A stretch of 64,000 nucleotides of DNA from Locusta migratoria (lineage: Eukaryota; Arthropoda; Insecta; Orthoptera; Acrididae): positions 263,925,151-263,989,150 of the forward strand of contig CM048750.1 in the NCBI GenBank assembly GCA_026315105.1. Reading direction: 5' to 3'. The notes under the pieces are model-generated. The model saw nothing but the letters and a program-made list of their open reading frames with translations, did not search any database and was not told the origin of the DNA. The position numbers and the translations under genes were made by a program. Shown here piece after piece: positions 52,556 to 62,889 of this stretch. Each line of letters opens with the position of its first letter. Position 1 is the first letter of the stretch.

Positions 52556-52756
52556 AGGAACACCACAATAATTTTAACAGGAAAGAAGAAGGTTAGAAAT
52601 TAGATAAGATTTTGCAGTCAACTTTGAATCAAAGATATGACAATCGATTACCTGTAATCGAGAGAGATGACGTTGGTCAAAGATAGCTTCATAGTCGGCA
52701 GCACGTGACAAGTGGTGGCGCCATCTATGCACTCTATATAAGCAGTCGTCGACTCA

Positions 52757-52793
52757 CCCTTGAAGATGTTGCCCGCAGTAGGCAACGAAACGT
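52757..52793 (+). ncRNA. Hammerhead-like motif, right terminus
   Basis: CCTTGAAGA, extra T, perfect 6-bp helix II GTTGCC-CGCAGTA-GGCAAC, GAAA, CGTC. A TATATAA box (52736-52742) lies about 20 bases upstream. ACTC before and GAGT after could pair. Only the first core base deviates from CTGANGA. Confidence 0.45.
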
Positions 52794-52855
52794 CGAGAGT
52801 AAGAAGTTTTATTGATGGACCACGGCAACGTAGCCCGGAAGTTTTAATCAATGAC

Positions 52856-53955
52856 GACTCCGGTCGTGAAAGCCTACATTCTATGACAAGATAGCCTTAT
52901 TTCTTAAATATTATCCTATAAATATAAGATTTTTTAAATAAAAGGAGATGAACAGATGGGATAGGACAGGTACTAACTCAAAGCTTGAATAAATAAGTGA
53001 ATATGGCAACGCTGGATTTTCAGCTGGTATTTAGACTTTCTTCGTAGTAATCTACATTTTGACGCAGTCACGCAGGCTGTATTATCTTCTTGGAATCGGC
53101 CCTCTTGAATGGCTTGGCAGACACCAACGAGGGTAAGAGCCAGACGCCTGAAACCTGAGCTCTCGGGGTGTTTACCAGTACTTAAGTGGCGCCCACGAGG
53201 ACAATTAACCCAGGGAGCGTTACGGGGAACCGCGTCTAGTCACTTTGTGGCCTCAACAACTTGACAGCTCGGAAGCAACTGCCTACCCGCAGTCTGGCCC
53301 TACAATTGAGATAACGACCTCAGCTCACCCCTCGTCTAATGCGGCACAGTTGTCAAGCTACTCAGTCAGTCTCCCGAGAGTTCTTATATCCCTTTCAGGA
53401 CCAGGGTTGTAGGTGACGTGACATCAGTATAAAGAGGGACGTTTTAGAAACAAAATACTCACAGTAATTCATTACAGAAAAGAAAAGAAATTTATTTTCA
53501 AAAATTTTGTACCCACACAATTGTCTGTTATGGGCCTTCACTACAAATTTGTATGATCTGCACCGTCTTACAGTAACATGCCTTTGAAAGAAGTGACATA
53601 ATAACATCACAGGAGCTGGCTGTCAGTTATAATAACTTCACTTGTCACAGCAAGAATATCAGCACCTTGTCAACAAGTCTTTCTTTCCGCCATTGTAATT
53701 GTACTGGATGTTTGCCGACTGGTGGTGCCACACAGTGTAGAAACATGGAACTAAACCACGTTGCGCACTTTACCACAGGCAATCCACGATTGTGTGATGC
53801 AGACCCGAACTTCCTAGCGTGAATCACGAAGAAAAAAAGGGAGCAAAACCAGAACCACACAGCTGTGCGTGCAGGGCCTCAAAGGGATGTGGTCAATCGT
53901 ATCATTGGCACCCATATTTTTATTCTGTTACACGCACCTCTACCTAGAAAGAGGG
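52856..53955. other. Intergenic DNA, nothing recognised
   Basis: Short minus-strand frames (53395-53610, 53645-53860) without domains. No repeat copy recognised. Confidence 0.4.
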
Positions 53956-54580
53956 GTTGTCAGCGAGAAAATGTTTCGTAAAGATTTGAAATTATGGTCG
54001 AAGTTTATTGCAAGTCCCTAAGTGCAAAATGTTCAAATGTTTGGAAAGCTTAAACTGCGGAGTCATCAGTCCCTAGACTTACAAACTACTTATGAACTAG
54101 CATATACTAAAGACGACACAAACGTTCATGCCCGAGGAGGGATTCGAACCCCCGACGGGGACGGCCTCGCGCATTGTAGCATAGTGCCTCAATGCGCTCG
54201 GCCGCTCCGCCGTGGCCCCAAAGTGCTCTCATTGACAAATAGTTGACGAATAAGATCACGATATCACGCGCCGCAAGATGTGGCAGTTTTCATTGTTTAT
54301 TGCGTGATATTGTATGAACGGTGTATCGTAGAAACTTTCTGCGACCATGTCAAATGATGCCTGACCTTAAAGAATATTTGTACCAAATTTGGTTGAAATC
54401 GGCGATTAGTCTAGGAGTTGATTATATTGTTTATGACGTCATATCTCCTTATGTATGTGTCGTAGGTGGTTCTTACCCCGGCAGCGATTGTTGCCTGATA
54501 GTGAGGAACATGTGTACCAAGTTTGGTTGAATTCGGTCCAGTAGTTTACATACACACAGAGCCTATTTTATAAGATGTAT
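53956..54580 (+). repeat. Interspersed repeat family, copy 3, split by a SINE
   Basis: Contains AGCGAGAAAATGTTTCGTAA, AAGTTTATTGCAAGTC, TATGACGTCATATCTCC and CCAAATTTGGTTGAAATCGG as in copies 1 and 2. It ends TTATAAGATGTATAGATAG. Interrupted by the SINE at 54028-54216. Confidence 0.65.
54028..54216 (-). mobile_element. SINE, type A' head
   Basis: B-box complement GGATTCGAACCC, then GTGCCTCAATGCGCTCGGCC. The short AAGTGC flanks (54021, 54219) may be the target duplication. Confidence 0.82.
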
Positions 54581-54631
54581 AGATAGTGTTGGAAGAGGAC
54601 GTCAGAAATGAATGACGTCAATGCGAAAAGA

Positions 54632-54632
54632 C

Positions 54633-54667
<35 letters not shown>

Positions 54668-54850
54668 CAAATGTTTGTACAGTCTATGGGACTTAACTAC
54701 GGGGTCATCAGTCCCTAAACTTACAAACTACTTATGAACTACTTACTAACTTGGACGGCACAAATATCCATGCCCGAGGGGGGATTCGAACCCCCGACCG
54801 TAGTGACCGTGCAGACCGTGACTGGTGCGCCTTAGTCTCCTCAGCCACAC
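54632..54850 (-). mobile_element. SINE, type A, with long A-tract at its tail
   Basis: The tail side has an A run of about 29 (54634-54662). The head stops at CTCCTCAGCCACAC without the GCGGCCGG end. A 9-bp target duplication GCGAAAAGA lies at 54623-54631 and 54851-54859. Confidence 0.88.
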
Positions 54851-55157
54851 GCGAAAAGATCTGTCGACAGCTTATTTTAAATGAGCAATCACTGAACTTC
54901 GCCAGACGACGCGTTTTGTAGTCCTCAATTTAATCCCACTTTGTAACTTAACCACACTTGATGTACTATGTATCCCATAAAACGGTGCGGTCATCCACCT
55001 CCAGCAGAACTAAAATCATGATTACTTCGATTACGGTGATTGAAGAGTGCCTCTATGAGCAAACTCAGACAGAGGAAATTCAAATACAGTCCTGAAAGCA
55101 AATTGTAATTTACAATTTTAAACTTGGCTGCCGAAACACTAACCGTTCGTGAAAGAT

Positions 55158-55635
55158 TAACATTCAAAAAAATACAGCTCATCGGTAGCAAAGATAGAGG
55201 CTGATTACTTAACCACAGTTTCGGCTTCATCTAAGGAAGCCTTCATCAGTGGTAAAAAATTTGACTTAGATGAAATGGACAATGGTTCTTGAGCAACAGA
55301 GCTCACGTTCAAGTTACAAACGGGAAAATTACACGCGTCAGGATTAAAAATCAGAACATAATTAATTCAACTAAAACGCACCGCTATGGGTCTGTCAGAT
55401 ACCACCCACAGTGCTGGCCACACACCTGACCTGTAGCGGCGCGTTTTAGTTACATAAATTATGTTCTGATTTTTAATTCTGACTCATGTAATTTTCCCGT
55501 TTGTAACTTGAACGTGAGCTCTGTTGCTCAAGAACCATCGTCCATGTCATGTAACTAAACATATTTACTTCTGATGAAGGCTTCCTAAGTGTTTAAGTAA
55601 TCAATCTCTAGCTTTGAATGTTTTTGAATGTTAAA
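55158..55635. mobile_element. Palindromic element with hammerhead-like motif
   Basis: Arms 55158-55395 and 55430-55635 are inverted copies. Both hold GAGCAACAGAGCTCACGTTC or its complement, TTGTAACTTGAACGTGAGCT, and TTTTTAATCCTGA-type sequence. The 35-bp centre contains ATACCACCCACAGTGCTGGC. Non-coding. Likely an inverted pair of Penelope-type termini. Confidence 0.7.
55217..55251 (-). ncRNA. Hammerhead-like motif with perfect core
   Basis: Minus strand: ACCACTGATGA gives an exact CTGANGA core. Then an extra A, 6-bp perfect helix II GGCTTC-CTTAGAT-GAAGCC, GAAA, and CTGTGGT. The outer ACCA/TGGT can close stem I. The right arm keeps only the 5' half (TCTGATGAAGGCTTCC at about 55571-55586). Confidence 0.5.
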
Positions 55636-55735
55636 CCATAATTTCTCTCTATCATTTATAACCCGAAAATACCCCCAAGCTGTCTAGTTGGTTACACAAA
55701 TTTCAGATGCAGCGTAGAAAAGTATTAGAACAAAA

Positions 55736-55880
55736 TAAATAAATAAATAAATAAATAAATTTAAAAAACAAAGTAATTTTAATTTCGAAATTAAAATAAT
55801 CGCAGACGATGAATTCGAACTCACGGTCTTTTGTCCGAGAAGCTATTAGTTCATGGCCGCGCTACGCAACCACGTTTTAT
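55736..55880 (-). mobile_element. tRNA-headed SINE with (TTTA)n tail
   Basis: Minus strand: head GTTGCGTAGCGCGGCCATGA and B box GTGAGTTCGAATTCATCG. A short AT-rich stretch and a (TTTA)n tail follow, visible as AAATAAATAAAT at 55736-55765. A different head from the other families. Confidence 0.6.
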
Positions 55881-56217
55881 AGTAAACACCCAGTAATAAC
55901 GCTGAATAATTATTGTAACCTTCGTAGACCTCAGTTTCACTTAAACCGTACGAAGCTCATTCATGTAAGCTAATCTCCGTGATACAATACTTGCATCTGT
56001 GACGTTAAATAGCGGCTTCTGTACAAGCGTGTGCGTAGTGCTGTGTATGAGTACCTGTTTTGTTACCATCGTTGTCTATGTCTTGTTTTTTTTTTGTGTG
56101 TGTGTGGTTAGCATAAAATGATAGAGTTCGAAATAGAAAGGGCAGAAATATGAAACGAGAACAAAACAGACAAGAAAATGGCTCATATAAGGAAATGGAG
56201 GTGAGTTGACGAGTGCC
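55881..56217. other. Intergenic DNA, nothing recognised
   Basis: No coding frame or repeat identified. Confidence 0.4.
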
Positions 56218-56231
56218 TTGGAAAGGATACG

Positions 56232-56432
56232 CCGGCCGCGGTGGCCGAGGTGACTAAGGCGCTCCAGTCACGGTCTTCACGGCCACTACGGTCGGGGGTT
56301 CGAATCCCCCCTCGGGCATGGATATTTGTGCCGTCCTAGTTCGTAAGTAGTTCATAAGTAGTTTGTAAGTTTAGGGACTGATGACCCCGTAGTTAAGTCC
56401 CATAAACTATACAAACATTTGAAACATTTGAT
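56232..56432 (+). mobile_element. SINE, type A head, complete
   Basis: CCGGCCGCGGTGGCCGAGGT to CATTTGAAACATTTGAT. Perfect 14-bp target duplication TTGGAAAGGATACG at 56218-56231 and 56433-56446. Confidence 0.93.
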
Positions 56433-56446
56433 TTGGAAAGGATACG

Positions 56447-57989
56447 ATATTCACCTGTCGAAATATTGGTAGTTGTCCAAGACCTCACTTGACAGCGCTA
56501 CCGTAGGTTGTTTGAATATATAGTGTGATTCCCGAGGAGTGTCATATATTTTTTTAGGTGATTCTAACTGTTAAAATGAGCTGAAAATGTTCTATGATCA
56601 TGTGTTCCATTTTCGATGACTACGGAACTAGAGTTGGGTTAAAGACTATGCATGCACATTCATAAATGAATATGAAAAGAGTGAATCAATGAATACTCTG
56701 TAGGCTCATAATGGACTAGCATAATTAAAGAACTCTCAAGCATTACAAACAAGGCTTCGCGACTGCTCCTTGATCTATCTCACTCTTGCACACTGGTTAC
56801 GCTAGCAGCTGTTGCCTAGTGCGATGACATAGCGGTGGCATCTATTGGCGATTCCTCTTCTATCTCTTGTACAATGGATCAGCATCTTTCTCACCATTAC
56901 TTTGTGCAATACAGCACTTCACAGCATTTCAATAAGTAATACTCACACTTACTTTCATTCTCATTTATTAATGGTTGCAGTCGTCAACACACTCCAGTTC
57001 CATAGCAATCTAAAATCGCACTCCTTCGATTTATTTTCACTTGTATAATCACCTTAAATTTCTCCTGAGTCACTGTGTATGTGTTACGTTGTAGTTTCTA
57101 AAAGTACGCTAATTTACTCCTATGAGCCCTATTCGTCTCCCTCAATATCCAGAAAGACTGCGACCGTTTATTAGCATCCCGCTCTCCGTTTGAAACTCCT
57201 ATGCCCTTCCTATTAACAACGTCCGCGTCATTGTATCTGTTGTGGCCTGTCTGTGGCCATAGCGTTTATGCATGCCACTATCTGACTGTTTATTTACATC
57301 ATCCGCTATCTTTCAGTTAGTAAAGAAACTTTCTCTTGCTATTACTGAAGTGAACGTTTTGTATTTAAAATGGATATTTCGTACTCTGCATACAACAGTG
57401 GAGCAAGGAAAGTATCGGAAAGCGCGTCAAATACGTAAATAAGATTTCCTTATCTGTTCTTAGATACATTATATTTACGACACTGGATTAAACTTAGGTA
57501 TCATGAACATAAAACGAAATTTTGAGTTCCTTGCTTTAATGTTAACGTGGTCAAGTTAACCATCGTCAGGAATATAAATACTTTCCGCCGAAAACAAAAT
57601 TCTGCACTTCGAAGTGAAATGTTAAAGCTAGTTTCTTGACTAACTGCAACATGGCGACGGTGGCAGTCAAGGGCACGCTTTGACAGTCAGAGATCGCCAT
57701 ACATGTAGTATAGAGATCACTGGTTGTGGCGTGAAGTCAGCGCCACACGCCAGACGCAAGAGAACGATCGTGGAGAAGGCGGCGGACGTCCAGCAACCTA
57801 TCGCACGCCGGCGCCTCGCCTTTTGAGGGAGTAACCGGAGAAGCGCACCCTCCACAAGCGGCTATATTTAGGCCGACATGCGTCTGGACGACCGTCAGAA
57901 CTCGGCTACGAACTAGGCAGTCACGAGAACTCAGCGCAGCTAGCATCGTACGGAAGACAACGCCGCGAGAAGAGACAAGAACAGATGGA
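56447..57989. other. Intergenic DNA, GC-richer from 57650
   Basis: No recognised gene. The 57650-57960 segment (CGGCTATATTTAGGCCGACA) is GC-rich with a possible TATA-like box and may be part of an unrecognised LTR or other element; no second copy is seen here. Confidence 0.35.
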
Positions 57990-58235
57990 AGTTGGAAGGA
58001 AGGAAGTATAGAGTTTAACGTCCTGTCTACAGCTTGGTCATTAGAGACTGAGCTAAAGCTCGGAGTTTTTGGTTAAGGATGTGGAAGGAAATCGACTGTG
58101 ACTTGGAAAAGGTACCATCCCAGCATTTCCCTGAGTGATTCAGGGAAACCTAAATCTGGATGGCCGGAGGTGGATTTGAACCGCCGTCTTCCCGAATGAG
58201 AGTCCAGTACGTTACCACTGCGCCACCTCGCTCGG
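57990..58235 (-). mobile_element. tRNA-headed SINE of a widespread arthropod type
   Basis: Minus strand: ACCGAGCGAGGTGGCGCAGT (A box), GGTTCAAATCCACC (B box), ATCCAGATTTAGGTTTCCCT, then a body with TTAGCTCAGTCTCTAATGAC and an end TTCCTTCCTTCC. I know this type from many arthropod genomes by memory. Old copy, several changes. Confidence 0.75.
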
Positions 58236-58239
58236 TGAT

Positions 58240-59296
58240 ACAAGTTGAGTATTGTATTCTTCAGTCAATAAAACTTGCATTAATAATCTATAGAACTGTT
58301 ATAGATGACCAGGCATCCGGCACCGAACCTTTAGTGAAAGCTAGACTGGGACGAAAACTCAACAGTATCCTTTCTTTCCAACATCCGTCCAATGTCACTA
58401 TCTACAATTTTGAATTCTGTTTGTTCTACCCCTCTGCCGGGGGTGCCCCAAGGCTTCGTCCTGTTCCCACTCTTGTACCTTCTGTACACTGCAGACATGT
58501 CCCAGGCCACATCTCCCATCCACTTCTTCCAACACCGCCTTCCTTGCTCTTGCCCTCACCCTCAAACGCTGCCAACAGCTCCTCCAACAGTACCTATCCC
58601 AATTCTCCTCCTGGTTTAACCAGTGGATCCTTACCATTAATCCCAACAAATCCCAGGTTATCCTCTTATGTCACACCACCCCTTCCTTCCGCCTCCATGA
58701 CCTCCATTTCACCCTATACGATCGCCCTATCCGTCTAACCCCCACTATCAAACACCTCGGCCTCTCCCTGGCTCGCTCCCTCTCCTGGAAACACCATCTC
58801 AAAACCATCCAACAAAAATGCCATACCTGCCTCCAACTCCTCAAACACCTTTACATCTTCTACACCTACCACTTCCCCATGCGCTCCATCCTTTGCAGCT
58901 TCAATCCCGTCTGGATCTCCGCTCCACCTCCTTTTACAAAGCCCTTCAGGTCCTCGAACGCAACACACTCCGTCTCGCTTACCGCATCCGTCTTCCTTCT
59001 CCCACGCAGATCCTATAGGACGTAATCCCTTCCTCTCACCTCCTAACTTTCCTTGAAAGCATTTGTACCTGTTACATTCATCGCTAACTTGCCTCCCGCA
59101 ATGTCCTGGTGTATACCCTCTGACATGTCTCCAGCAATGTATTTCGCCAACTCTGCACCTCCATAACTTTCACATCCTCTCCTAATGCGACTTCCGTAGC
59201 CTTCCCACTCCCCGCTCCCGATAGATCAGCCCTGTTTTCCCGCCCATCTCCACACTCCCACCTTCCTCCCCCACCCCGTGCTCTCCCTCTCTCCCT

Positions 59297-59338
<42 letters not shown>

Positions 59339-59410
59339 CTCCCCTCCTTCACCTCTATCCCATTCCCTACAGGTCCCTCTGCAACGGTGGTAGTACCAGC
59401 TTTAAACAAT
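58240..59410 (+). mobile_element. Jockey-like LINE, RT and C-terminal part, C-rich
   Basis: Different frames give pieces of one protein. 58392-58619: STPLPGVPQGFVLFPLLYLL, YTADM (RT motif B). Others read QWILTINPNKSQVILLCH (thumb) and RPIRLTPTIKHLGLSLARSL, then FYKALQVLERNTLRLAYRIR (58818-59018). The plus strand is strongly C-rich, as in some Jockey/Juan-like families. Many frameshifts; a (TC)n run at about 59281-59335 lies near the 3' end. Inactive. Confidence 0.75.
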
Positions 59411-59662
59411 GTTCGTGTGTGTCTCACAAGGGAACATCATCAACTCGACCTCGTATTTTCATGAGAAAAAAATATATGAAATAGACATCAAGCCCAGAAA
59501 TCGATATCACGTGAAAATTAGGGACATTATTCAGATACTACGCAGTTACGGTCTCGCCAAAGTACAGCTTTTAAACATTCGCGCGCTTGCATTGTTCCTC
59601 ACTCGGCCCGCTTCACTGCGGTCATTTAATGCCTGAACATCTAGTACTGTGAGCAGAGTCTA

Positions 59663-59862
59663 AAATGTTCAAATGTTTGTAAATCTATCGGACCAAACTG
59701 CGTGGTCATCAGTCCGAAGCTTACAAACTACTTAAACTAAGGTAAACTAACCTAAGGACAACACACACACCCATGCCCCACGGAGGACTCGAACCTCCAA
59801 CGGCGAGCAACCACGCGTTCCTCAGCAAGGCGCCTTAGACTGCTCGGCTACTCCACCGCGGC
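59663..59862 (-). mobile_element. SINE, type B head, complete
   Basis: AAATGTTCAAATGTTTGTAA to CTACTCCACCGCGGC. Perfect 12-bp target duplication GAGCAGAGTCTA at 59651-59662 and 59863-59874. It lies inside the TIR element. Confidence 0.93.
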
Positions 59863-60078
59863 GAGCAGAGTCTAGTAAGAGGTTTGTGTTCGTGGTGTAA
59901 ATTAACCCACAGGCTGCCGTGCGACATATCCAGGAGCGGTATGGAATGATGACTAATCTGCAACGAACAAATGTTAAGGAATTATAACTCTTTAAAGTCG
60001 TGACCGGTAAGTATAATCATTACCGGTTATTAGACGTACTACAAACGGTATAAGAAAATACGTGGCACTTTCATTGTG

Positions 60079-60354
60079 CTTTTCCTTATATCTTTCAACT
60101 GCGTTGCAGATATCATAGACAGTTGCACTAATGAAGACGTGCTGAATATAAGTGAAAATAGCGGGTTGACGTTCGGTGCAGATTTACAAGAGGATGACGT
60201 CGACAATAACGACGCTGCCATTTCACTACCATCAGATTCGTCGATCACTTTCATTGCTTCAACGGAGCTTGTCGTTGAACTGAAGTCTTTAGTGATGGTG
60301 AAAGCTTCTTTGATGATTTTAAATAGTCGAATACCGCTTTGTCCGTCTCCGTAA
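60079..60354 (+). CDS. Acidic open frame after a splice-acceptor-like site, uncertain
   Basis: The frame is preceded by CTTATATCTTTCAACTGCGTTGCAG (shown here only as a pyrimidine-rich tract ending in CAG at about 60089-60110), which resembles a 3' splice site. The codons that would follow, DIIDSCTNEDVLNISENSG then an acidic EDDVDNNDA segment, look like a short exon. I do not recognise the protein. It lies between long TIRs, so it may be the last exon of that transposon's own gene, a captured host exon, or chance. Confidence 0.3.
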   Translation, partial: LFLISFNCVADIIDSCTNEDVLNISENSGLTFGADLQEDDVDNNDAAISLPSDSSITFIASTELVVELKSLVMVKASLMILNSRIPLCPSP

Positions 60355-60843
60355 CAGAAGAATATATGCAACGAGCCGTTTGCGTTTTATACAGCGCGTC
60401 ACAGCTGCAGTGGAAACGAATGAGACGGTTTTTCAACAAGCAGTGTAACGTAATTTAATTTTCAATACCTTTCATTTTGTTATATGTAAAGCTCACACTA
60501 TTCAAGTAAACTTGAAACGTATCTACTGTAACTCTTTCATTTTGTCATATTATTTCCTTCTCCACTTCCCTAGCTCTTCAAATTTCACATTTCGGGGTAC
60601 TCGCTGTTGTCCCTTCATTGCACAGCACTTCGCGTTTGGTATTAAGCGGCCGCAGTGAAGCGGGCCGAGTGTGGAACAACCCGAGCGCGCCAATGTTTAA
60701 AAGCTGTACATGAGGAGACCATAACTGCCTAATATCTGAATAATGGTCAAAGTTTTCACGTGATATCGATTTCTGTAGTTGATATCTAGCTCATGTATTT
60801 TTTCCTCAAGAAAATATGAAGTCGAGTTGGTGATGTTTCCTCG

Positions 60844-61120
60844 TCAGTGATATCAGTGTCTCAGGGTAACGGTAGTACAATCGTTGGCGCCAGTTTCTTT
60901 TCGCATGTCACCTGTGTTTTTTTTTCCTGCTTCATCAATGATTGTTTAATTTTGCACCGTGGCCCTTTTTATAAACTCTTACACGTGGATTTTAAACTGC
61001 TACTTGTGTGTACTTTATTCAGTATTTACAGTCGACTAAAGTGCTGCATTTCAAGCTGCTGCCAGCTTGCCCACACGGAGCTTTAAAACACACACACAAA
61101 ATCACCATCACCGTTATTAG
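60844..61120. other. Intergenic DNA, nothing recognised
   Basis: Short frames only. Confidence 0.4.
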
Positions 61121-61124
61121 AGAC

Positions 61125-62335
61125 TTATTATGCCTTTCAGCGTTCAGTCTGGAGCATAGTGTCTCTAATAAAATCCTTCATGATCCTCTATTCAATGTTA
61201 ACTTTGATGCCTCGTCTGATGTTATGCCTTTCACTTCAAAATCATTCTTCACCGAATCTAAGTACTTTCTTCTTGGTCTACCTCGACTCCTCTTGCCCTC
61301 CGCTGCCGAGCTCATGAGTCTCTTAGGTAACCTTGCTTCTCCCATGCGTGTAACATGACCCCACCATCTCAGTCTGTTCGCTCCAACTGCTTCATCTATG
61401 GTGTTCATTCCCAGTTTTACTTTGATTTCCTCATTATGGACACCCTCCTGCCACTGTTCTCATCTATTATTACCTGCAATCATTCTTGCTACTTTCATAT
61501 CTGTAACCTTACCTAATGAATAAGGTAACCTGTATCCACCCAACTTTCACTCCCGTACAACAAAGTCGGTCGAAAGATAGAGCGGTGCACTGCTAGCTTA
61601 GTCTTGGTACTTACTTCCTTCTTGCAGAAGAGAATGGATCTTAGCTGAGCACTCACTGCATTAGCTTTCCTGCCCCTCGATTCGAGTTCTTTCACTATGT
61701 TGCCATCCTGTGAGAAAATACATCCCAGGTACTTGAAACTGTCTACCTGTTCTAACGTTGTTCCTCCTATTTGGCACTCAATCTGTTTAAATCTCTTTCC
61801 CAGAAACATTACTTTCGTTTTGGAGATGCTGATCTTCATATCATAATCCTTGCACCTCTGATCGAGCTCTGAAATATTAGTTTGCAACCATTAAATTGAA
61901 TCGGCCATTACAACTAAATCATCCGCATATGCGAGACTGCTTAATCCCGCCTGCCAGTCTACTGTTTTCAGCATATGATCCACGAATTGTATGAACAACA
62001 GTGGCAGGTTACAGTCTTGCTTTACCCCTGAAAGTACCCTGAACCATGAGCTCAATTTGCCATCTAACTGCTGCCTGACAGTCTACGTAAAGCCCTTTAA
62101 CTGCCTGCAGAATTTTGCCTCCTATACCATAATCTTGTAGACCTGACAGTAGCTTCCTCCTAGGAACACGGTCATAAGTCTTTTCTAGATCTACGAAACA
62201 TAGATACAATTCCCTGTTCCACTAATAGCACTTGTCCATTACCTGCCGTAAGCTAAAGATCTGGTAATGACAGCCTCTAAGAGGCCTAAACCCACACTGA
62301 TTTTAATCTAACTTGTCCTCAGTTAATACTCGTAA
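61125..62335 (-). mobile_element. LINE, RT to C-terminus, broken
   Basis: Minus strand, in order: 62009-62209 MYLCFVDLEKTYDRVPRRKL (RT motif A, with F-D-R-V altered to Y-D-R-V) and ALKGLYVDCQAAVR-like codons. Near 61900-61990, motif C codons with an A-Y-A-D-D-L-like reading in a shifted frame. 61513-61887 DMKISISKTKVMFLGKRFKQ, DSFKYLGCIFSQDGNIVKEL, RPTLLYGSESWV. 61178-61408 NRLRWWGHVTRMGEARLPKR and SRGRPRRKYLDSV. RTE- or L2-like plan, clade not fixed. Several stops: a relic. Confidence 0.75.
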
Positions 62336-62555
62336 AAAAGGAGAAGAAGAAGAAAGAATACCTTCTACGTCAGGTGCTGGAGAACTATTCTCAGACCATA
62401 TAGTTCGTATTCAAGAGCAAGTTAATGCAGTACCTATGTTAGCCCGTCGCTAGTCTACGGCATCTAGGCAGCGGGAACATTGATTTATGTCACGTGCTGT
62501 TCGCCATTGCGCTGTCTGAAGTGGCACTTGCTTTTCATCGGACGTCTTCAGGATA

Positions 62556-62560
<5 letters not shown>

Positions 62561-62602
<42 letters not shown>
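62561..62602. repeat. (GA)n microsatellite
   Basis: About 21 GA units; a shorter GA run recurs at 62843-62856. Confidence 0.9.
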
Positions 62603-62606
<4 letters not shown>

Positions 62607-62889
62607 AGACAATCGATTCAGCCATACGGATAGACTCTTTACTGTCGTCCTTTTGTCTGCATGACGTGAAATCGGTACGACTACGCTTTCTGACTTTTTT
62701 CAACCAGTGTTGACATTTCCTGATTGCCAATAATCAAAAAGTACCGAACGCCAGTGGCGAGGCCTTAGGGGATGTTATCGCTTCGCTGATTCCTCCAAAC
62801 CTGGCACTTGTTTTGACGAAATCTCACGTTAGAAAATCGAGTGGAGAGAGAGAGAGAAGCAGCCAAATTTAGCACATTTCGATATACTA

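Larger units (their letters stand above)
51262..52855. mobile_element. Palindromic Penelope-like element pair
   Basis: Two 3' portions of one Penelope-like element meet head to head near 51835. Left arm 51262-51830 (minus), right arm 51836-52855 (plus). Each has a GIY-YIG region, a TATA-like box, a hammerhead-like motif and the terminus GACCACGGCAACGTAGCCCG or its complement. The right arm is split at 52140-52555 by a LINE piece. Such inverted pairs may arise from twin priming or two insertions. Confidence 0.8.
59426..60843. mobile_element. DNA transposon-like element with 205-bp TIRs
   Basis: 59426-59634 matches the reverse complement of 60641-60843. Shared blocks include AAATCGATATCACGTGAAAA, CATTATTCAGATA, GTACAGCTTTTAAACATT and CACTCGGCCCGCTTCACTGC. 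The centre of about 1.0 kb contains a SINE and one acidic frame. Long TIRs with a small coding core suggest a non-autonomous or decayed TIR transposon. Target duplication not determined. Confidence 0.7.

Noticed and set aside
57540..57600. Additional hammerhead-like motif on the minus strand (CTGACGATGGTTAACTTG)
   Set aside because: The core-like part is present but no GAAA follows at a sensible distance and helix II cannot close.
58160..58738. 192-codon frame starting MAGGGFEPPSSRM as a gene
   Set aside because: Its start is translated SINE head and its rest is a wrong-frame reading of a C-rich Jockey-like LINE.
753..59862. tRNA-like heads read as functional tRNA genes
   Set aside because: All have SINE bodies, LINE-type target duplications or anticodon loops lacking U33. 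None shows a plausible complete cloverleaf with a pol III terminator directly after it.
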